Shown one piece after another: positions 59,237 through 64,000 of a stretch of DNA of 64,000 nucleotides. This stretch comes from CAYFVU01 sp964594775 (GTDB lineage Bacteria > Spirochaetota > Spirochaetia > DSM-16054 > Sediminispirochaetaceae). The notes beneath the pieces were generated by a model. The model had not been told where the DNA came from. It saw only the letters and a list, made by a program, of their open reading frames with translations, and ran no database searches. Every line of letters starts with the position of its first letter. Within the stretch, counting starts at the first letter, position 1. The translations under genes were made by a program, and so were the position numbers. The DNA is taken from assembly GCA_964594775.1 (NCBI GenBank), contig CAZQNO010000005.1, forward strand, positions 1 through 64,000. The letters run 5' to 3'.

Positions 59237-61010
59237 CGAACCATTCCTCCAGTCCGAGTCGTTCGAAAAGCGCCTGTTCGGGTACGCCGTCTTCGTTCCA
59301 CTGCCTAAGCCGATAGTAGCGTTCGAGCAGGTAATCTTGATCTTCGCGGCTCATCACTTTTCCCTTTATCGGTCCAGCCTCAATGCCTTCGGCGGAAAAT
59401 TTTTCCGGAAGATAGTCGTCCTTACGGGAAATTCCTTCACGGCAGTTGAAATACCGTGAAAGGGTCCAGCAGCGTTCGCCGGCCTCCTTCATTGTTTCAA
59501 GGCTCCACTCTTCACCGGTGGATACTTCCAGCAGTTCGGCGAGTATCGGATCTAAAAGACCGATACCATATACGAATTGACAGACGGTAAGACTCTCCTC
59601 GGCAGCCTTCTCCTCCTGCTGGTTCTTCACAAATTGTACACGCCCGTCGATGTCCTCCTCCTTCCACATTCCTCCAAGTTCTCTGCCCACCGGCCATGCG
59701 CAGAGATGACAAGCGCCTCTGTCGGCGGTCATATAGACGAGGGAAGTACCGTAACTCACGCGCGGATCGTATGCAGGAATTCCCATTCCTTTCACCTGGG
59801 GCATCTGATACCCCGTTGAGAACTCTTCATTTACCCGAAGAGCGCCGTCGGCGCAGATATCACCCACCCCTTCGCGCCGGCTGATTTTTCCCAAGAGATC
59901 GGCGACTATCTCCGCTCTCTTTTTTTCATTACCGGCATCCGCGAAGAGTTCACTCTCCAACAGACCGCCGATCAGTGCGCCGGCGCTTATGGTATCCATG
60001 CCGTACTGATTACAGAGATAGTTTAAGCGGGCGATATCATCGGGATCATGAATGCCGAGATTAGGACCGAATAGACCGATCGTCTCATATTCCGGTCCTT
60101 CCATCTTATACTTTCCCTTTCCATATCCCTTAGCGCAGGCAACGGGACACTCACCGCAGGAGAGAACCTTTTCCACCCGCTCTTCGAAGCTCGTCTCTGC
60201 AAAGTCTTCGACCGACTCAAGATATCCCTTGGTAAAATTTTCTACCGGAAGAAAGCCGCTGGAGTTTACTACCCTGACCGATCGGGCCGTACCGTACCGT
60301 CGCTGCCCGGGAACCCAGGGATTGTTGAAAATAATCTCTTTCGCTTTTGCCGTAGTCCGCCGCATTGTCGCAAGGTCGGCAAGCGGAATATCACCAGTGC
60401 CCCTTACCGCTATGGCCTTCAATTTCTTTGAGCCGAAGACCGCTCCGCTTCCGCCTCTCGCCGCGTTCCTCGAGAAGTCGTTGGAAAGACAGGCATAGCG
60501 CACGAGATTCTCTCCCGCCGGTCCGATGGAAATGACCCTCGCCTCGACCTCATCTACGAGCTCTCTCACCTTCTTTTCCGTCTCGTAGGTCTCCAATCCC
60601 CAAATTTCTTCCGCGTCGAAGAAATCCACATTCCCGTCATGGATGTAAAGAATGGACGGCCGGGCAGAAACTCCCTCGATAATTAAAAGATCGTAACCGC
60701 AGGCCTTAATTTCGGCCCCGAAATGACCTCCCGAATTGCAGGAGAGATATATTCCGGTAAGGGGGGATTTTGTAACGAATTCGAAGCGCGCCGATGCCGG
60801 AGCAATAGTCCCCGTCAGAGGACCGGCGGAAATGTAACAGCGGTTTTCCGGTCCAAGCGGATCTATGCCGGCTTTAAGCTCCTTCACCAAATATGCCGTA
60901 GCGAGCCCTTTTCCCCCAATAAACAGCCGTTCATACTCCGGTGGAATTGTTTCGATCCGGTGGCTTTTCTTTTCAAGATCTATCCGAAGCAGTCTATGAA
61001 ATCTAGCCAT
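59229..61010 (-). CDS. Tungsten aldehyde:ferredoxin oxidoreductase family enzyme
   Basis: 593 residues, normal AOR length. It oxidises an aldehyde to an acid with a bis-tungstopterin. GGKGLATAYLVKEL, GPLTGTIAPASARF, SCNSGGHFGAEIK and ARGGSGAVFGSKKLKAIAVRG (in parts) form the pterin-binding regions. Cluster cysteines are Cys285, Cys288, Cys292 (CGECPVAC) and one in YFNCREG; the first three match Pyrococcus AOR (288, 291, 295). The substrate is unknown: an aldehyde released by the upstream deaminase or hydrolases, or an arylaldehyde, is possible. It overlaps the amidohydrolase gene by 8 bases. Confidence 0.9.
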   Translation of the reverse strand: MARFHRLLRIDLEKKSHRIETIPPEYERLFIGGKGLATAYLVKELKAGIDPLGPENRCYISAGPLTGTIAPASARFEFVTKSPLTGIYLSCNSGGHFGAEIKACGYDLLIIEGVSARPSILYIHDGNVDFFDAEEIWGLETYETEKKVRELVDEVEARVISIGPAGENLVRYACLSNDFSRNAARGGSGAVFGSKKLKAIAVRGTGDIPLADLATMRRTTAKAKEIIFNNPWVPGQRRYGTARSVRVVNSSGFLPVENFTKGYLESVEDFAETSFEERVEKVLSCGECPVACAKGYGKGKYKMEGPEYETIGLFGPNLGIHDPDDIARLNYLCNQYGMDTISAGALIGGLLESELFADAGNEKKRAEIVADLLGKISRREGVGDICADGALRVNEEFSTGYQMPQVKGMGIPAYDPRVSYGTSLVYMTADRGACHLCAWPVGRELGGMWKEEDIDGRVQFVKNQQEEKAAEESLTVCQFVYGIGLLDPILAELLEVSTGEEWSLETMKEAGERCWTLSRYFNCREGISRKDDYLPEKFSAEGIEAGPIKGKVMSREDQDYLLERYYRLRQWNEDGVPEQALFERLGLEEWFVG

Positions 61011-62421
61011 TCACTGCCCTCCAGGAGGCTCCCCGTTTCGGCCATGGCGCTTCAAGCAGCTCTTTTGTCACCTCACCGCCGAGAGAAAAGAGTTCCTCAC
61101 GCACACTTTGCGCTCTGTTGATGACTTCCGATTCATCCATGCTAAGAACCACACCGTCCTTCATGAGTAGTTTTCCATCGACAATTGAAGTAGTTACATC
61201 GGAGGAACGGGCACTGTAGACAAGGCTCGGGACCGCCCTTCCGCCTTTCATAAGGTGCGGCTTGTTTGCGGCGATTATGATAAGATCGGCTCGCTTACCG
61301 GTCTCGATCGAGCCTACAATCTTATCCAGTCCGAGGACTCTCGCGCCCCCGATGGTGGCCAATTCGAGGCTGTTCTCGGCGGTGAGGGCTTCGGCATCCA
61401 TCTTACGCGCCTTTTGCAGCATTGCCGCGGTTTTCGCGACTTCCAGCATGTCGTAGGTATAGCTTGCCGCGCCATCGGTGCCGAGTCCTACCTTTACTCC
61501 CGCCTTAAGCATTTGGGGTATCGGAGCAATCCCATACCCCAAATGCATGTTAGCCACCGGATTATGGGCAACTGCGGTCCCCGTTGCGGCGGCAAGCTCT
61601 ATCTCATAGTCCGACAACCAGACTCCGTGTATCGCAATAGATTTTTCTCCGGCAAAACCCAGAGAATGCGCGTACTCGAAGTCCCGCATTTTGAATTTTT
61701 CCAAAGACCGCGAAACTATCTCGACCCAGCCGGCAATATGCGTTACCAGATGCACATCTAATTTTTTCCCCAGTTCGATTATTTTTACGAAGAGCCCGGT
61801 TTTCACATCTTCGGTGGACCCCGGACCAAACCCCACGGTGGTCAGTCCCTTCTTGTGCCGGTCTGCGGCAAATGCGGCGGCTCTGTCGAGGAGCTCATCT
61901 TCTTCCTTGAGCACGTCATTCGAACTTCCCTCGGTATGTGTCCGTCCGGCAAAGCTCTCGTTGAGAAAACCGAAGACTAGTTGATTTCTCAATCCGGACC
62001 TGGTAAACCCTTCGGCGACCTCTTCTATGTTGTTGAAATCGGTATGCAGATACCAGTGGTCGGAAAACGATGTGGTGCCGCTGCGAATCATTTCGAGTGC
62101 GGCCAGTTCGCTGCAGGCACGGGCATGCCGCGGCTTCATATGGGAAATGATCGGGATGAGGTAGCGCATGTTCCAGGGATTGAAGTGCATATCGTAGCCG
62201 ACACCTTCGATCAGTGCCTGATATACGTGAGTATGACAGTTTATCAAGCCAGGCAAAACATACGAATCGCTGCCGTCGATTATCTCTCGTGCCTCTCCGG
62301 CAATTTTCGGACCGACGGCCTCTATCCGCCCTTGCTTAATGCCGATCGAACAGCCGGAAATGATTTCCCTCTTTTCGTTCAGGGTAATGACCGTGCTGTT
62401 GTGAATAAGAATATCAAACAT
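61003..62421 (-). CDS. Amidohydrolase of the TrzA/MtaD/guanine-deaminase type
   Basis: 472 residues, metal-dependent deaminase of the amidohydrolase superfamily. GLINCHTHVYQ (H-x-H), VTHIAGW, AIHGVWLS and GLGTDGAASYTYDML (the conserved T-D-G metal Asp) are all present, with ADLIIIAANKPHL near the C-terminus. Members deaminate guanine, adenosine derivatives, MTA/SAH or triazines; the neighbouring nucleoside-type permeases and xanthine dehydrogenase favour a purine. The second ATG (62421) has AAGGA at better distance than the first (62427). SsnA-type membership is possible but not clear by eye. Confidence 0.83.
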   Translation of the reverse strand: MFDILIHNSTVITLNEKREIISGCSIGIKQGRIEAVGPKIAGEAREIIDGSDSYVLPGLINCHTHVYQALIEGVGYDMHFNPWNMRYLIPIISHMKPRHARACSELAALEMIRSGTTSFSDHWYLHTDFNNIEEVAEGFTRSGLRNQLVFGFLNESFAGRTHTEGSSNDVLKEEDELLDRAAAFAADRHKKGLTTVGFGPGSTEDVKTGLFVKIIELGKKLDVHLVTHIAGWVEIVSRSLEKFKMRDFEYAHSLGFAGEKSIAIHGVWLSDYEIELAAATGTAVAHNPVANMHLGYGIAPIPQMLKAGVKVGLGTDGAASYTYDMLEVAKTAAMLQKARKMDAEALTAENSLELATIGGARVLGLDKIVGSIETGKRADLIIIAANKPHLMKGGRAVPSLVYSARSSDVTTSIVDGKLLMKDGVVLSMDESEVINRAQSVREELFSLGGEVTKELLEAPWPKRGASWRAVNG

Positions 62422-62426
62422 GCGCA

Positions 62427-63362
62427 TTATCCTTTTCTGTAGTGTTTCCCGTTGGCCGCAGGGCTCAGCGCCGTTTTACCGAAAAGACCGACGAGGGCAA
62501 TGAGCGTCAAAACATAGGGGAAGGCCAGCATGAGCTCGGGAGGCAGGGGGACTCCTGCGGCCTGAGCGCCGGCCTGAAAGGCGTCGGCAAAACCGAAGAG
62601 CAGGCAGGCGAGAAGAGCACCCTTTGGAGACCATCTGCCGAAGATCATGGCGGCAAGACCGATAAAGCCCCTTCCGGCAGTCATTGCCGAAGAAAACTGG
62701 GATTGATAGCAGATGGAGAGAAATGCGCCTCCAAGGCCGGCAAGCATTCCGCTGGAGGTAACGGCGATATAGCGCATTTTGAAAACGTTGATCCCCAGGG
62801 TATCGGCGGCCCGCGGATGCTCGCCTACCGATCGTATTCTCAAACCGAGTCTCGTGCGAAAGAGCATGAAATGGATGATGAATACCAAAGCCAGGGCCAC
62901 ATAGACTATGGGGTTCTGTCTCCCGATGATTGGACCGAGTATCGGTATCGACGAGACAACGGGTATACTCACTTCATCTATCACTTCAACGGTTGGCGAA
63001 ATGCCGAAGTGACCCGGCCATATTACCGGAATGAGAATGTTCGGAAACCCCACCGCCATGATGTTTATCGCCGTGGCGCTGATAATCTGGTTCGCGCCGA
63101 TCGTCACACTCATGAAGGCATGCAGCAAGCCCATTAGGCCGCCGGCTAGAATTCCCAGAAAAAGACCGGGCAATGGTCCCAAGAAGTATGAGCCGACAAC
63201 CGCGGTAAAGGCGCCCATCAGCATCATCCCTTCCAATCCTATGTTGATGACCCCCGACCTTTCAGACATTATCCCGCCCATCGAAGCGAGAATTATCGGA
63301 GTGGCAATCCGGAGGGTCGAGGCAAAAACGGCAAGGCTGAAGAGTTTAGTGAACAGTTCCAT
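62427..63362 (-). CDS. Nucleoside-type ABC transporter permease (NupQ/YufQ family)
   Basis: 311-residue permease with about eight hydrophobic segments. IILASMGGIMSERSGVINIGLEGMML (in parts), SVTIGANQIISATAINIMAVG, RSVGEHPRAADTLGINV and GRGFIGLAAMIFGRWSPKGA are standard for the BmpA-linked nucleoside/purine permeases common in spirochaetes. It pairs with the larger permease upstream; its start overlaps that gene by 17 bases. The ATPase and lipoprotein genes are presumably beyond the right edge. Confidence 0.9.
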   Translation of the reverse strand: MELFTKLFSLAVFASTLRIATPIILASMGGIMSERSGVINIGLEGMMLMGAFTAVVGSYFLGPLPGLFLGILAGGLMGLLHAFMSVTIGANQIISATAINIMAVGFPNILIPVIWPGHFGISPTVEVIDEVSIPVVSSIPILGPIIGRQNPIVYVALALVFIIHFMLFRTRLGLRIRSVGEHPRAADTLGINVFKMRYIAVTSSGMLAGLGGAFLSICYQSQFSSAMTAGRGFIGLAAMIFGRWSPKGALLACLLFGFADAFQAGAQAAGVPLPPELMLAFPYVLTLIALVGLFGKTALSPAANGKHYRKG

Positions 63363-64000
63363 GGCTCTTCCTCTTAATGCTGTCTTTAATCAGGATCCCT
63401 ATCGGTACGCTCATACCCATGAAGAGAACTATTATTCCGGTTATCACCGAGACCATGTCCTTGTTCACCCCGTAGAGCGCCTGCATGAACACCGATCCGC
63501 TCCTCAGCACGCCGAACAGAAACGAGGAGGCGATTATTCCAATCGGATGCACCATCCCCAAGAGGGCTACCGCAATGGCATCGAATCCGTAACCGGGAGA
63601 AAAGGCGGCAAAAAGCCTGTAGTGCACGCCGAGTATTTCCACTGCACCGGCAAGCCCGCCGAGGGCACCGCTTATCGACAGGGTGAGCACAATGTGTTTC
63701 TTTATTCCTATTCCCATTGTTTCGGCGGCATACCGGTTTTTTCCTACCGCTCGTATTTTAAATCCCAGGCGGGTTTTGAACAGGAGGACCCAAATAATAA
63801 ATGCCGTCAGCACGGCCAGTACGATGCCCCAATGGATACGAGAACCCCGCATTATCCGCGCTATCTTTGCACTATCCTGAATAACGGGTGATGCCGGCAT
63901 ATCATCGAGAGTATCTTTCATCGGGCCCTGCATCGACACTAAGTAGGCGGCGATCTTGAAGGCGATGTGGTTGAGCATTATTACCCCGATAACCTCGTGT
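63346..64000 (-). CDS. Nucleoside-type ABC transporter permease (NupP/YufP family), 5' end cut
   Basis: Partial: the frame is open to the window edge, reading HEVIGVIMLNHIAFKIAAYL at its upstream end, which matches the internal E-V-I-x-x-I-M-L-N region of this family. So roughly the first 100 residues lie outside. Visible motifs are AVGKNRYAAETMGI and FSPGYGFDAIAVALLGMVHP. With the next permease it forms the channel of a nucleoside or purine importer. Confidence 0.88.
   Translation of the reverse strand, partial: HEVIGVIMLNHIAFKIAAYLVSMQGPMKDTLDDMPASPVIQDSAKIARIMRGSRIHWGIVLAVLTAFIIWVLLFKTRLGFKIRAVGKNRYAAETMGIGIKKHIVLTLSISGALGGLAGAVEILGVHYRLFAAFSPGYGFDAIAVALLGMVHPIGIIASSFLFGVLRSGSVFMQALYGVNKDMVSVITGIIVLFMGMSVPIGILIKDSIKRKSHGTVH

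Overview
The window reads like a moderately GC-rich chromosome segment from a spirochaete, probably an anaerobic, free-living Spirochaetaceae-type organism. This rests on four things: an infC-rpmI-rplT-zapB-like-zapA block followed by a 6S RNA and a PlzA-like PilZ protein, two periplasmic binding proteins whose signal peptides end in the AGGQKE form common in spirochaetes, a second membrane-anchored PilZ protein, and an anaerobic enzyme repertoire (tungsten aldehyde:ferredoxin oxidoreductase, indolepyruvate:ferredoxin oxidoreductase, bifurcating-type Etf, ADP-forming acyl-CoA synthetase). No 16S gene is present, so placement is inference.

Region 1 (1-6.2 kb) holds a diacylglycerol-type glycosyltransferase, a PilZ protein, a truncated PIN toxin, a small outer-membrane barrel, a trans-sulfuration PLP enzyme and, at its right end, a GPH-family symporter. 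Region 2 (4.8-15.3 kb, minus strand) is a GntR-controlled operon: GlpA-like dehydrogenase, FAD/NAD oxidoreductase, DUF1667 protein, FGGY kinase, an alkylglycerone-phosphate-synthase-like FAD enzyme, a Gfo/Idh/MocA enzyme with a C-terminal SCP2-like domain, and the symporter. A strong promoter abuts a perfect 16-bp-arm palindrome upstream of the regulator. A 100-N assembly gap with identical 55-bp flanks follows. Region 3 (15.6-21.3 kb) is housekeeping: ferritin-like protein, infC-rpmI-rplT, zap genes, 6S RNA, PilZ, TPR and thioredoxin-like proteins.

Region 4 (21.4-36 kb) is divergent around 29.6-29.8 kb. Leftwards runs IclR plus two complete three-subunit xanthine-dehydrogenase-family enzymes. 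Rightwards runs a Liv-type ABC transporter that ends in a LarA-type nickel racemase. Region 5 (36-48.8 kb) is a second divergent unit. Leftwards runs a polar-amino-acid-type ABC transporter, bifurcating-type EtfB/EtfA and a GlcD-type 2-hydroxyacid dehydrogenase. Rightwards runs a HisC-like aminotransferase, IorA, IorB, an ADP-forming acyl-CoA synthetase and a HutC-type GntR. Together these make a plausible redox-balanced route: racemase, then ferredoxin-assisted NAD-linked oxidation of a 2-hydroxyacid (an aryl-lactate is the best guess), then ferredoxin-reducing oxidative decarboxylation, then ATP from the acyl-CoA.

Region 6 (48.9-64 kb) has plsC and hypAB on the plus strand, then a minus-strand run of eleven closely packed genes: a nucleoside-type ABC permease pair (cut by the right edge), a purine-type deaminase, tungsten AOR, ferredoxin, PreA-like protein, FadR-type regulator, M20 hydrolase, a two-domain xanthine-dehydrogenase-like protein without FAD domain, a YgeY-like hydrolase and a multi-cluster ferredoxin. 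It looks like anaerobic purine or N-heterocycle catabolism of the kind linked to selenium-dependent molybdenum hydroxylases.
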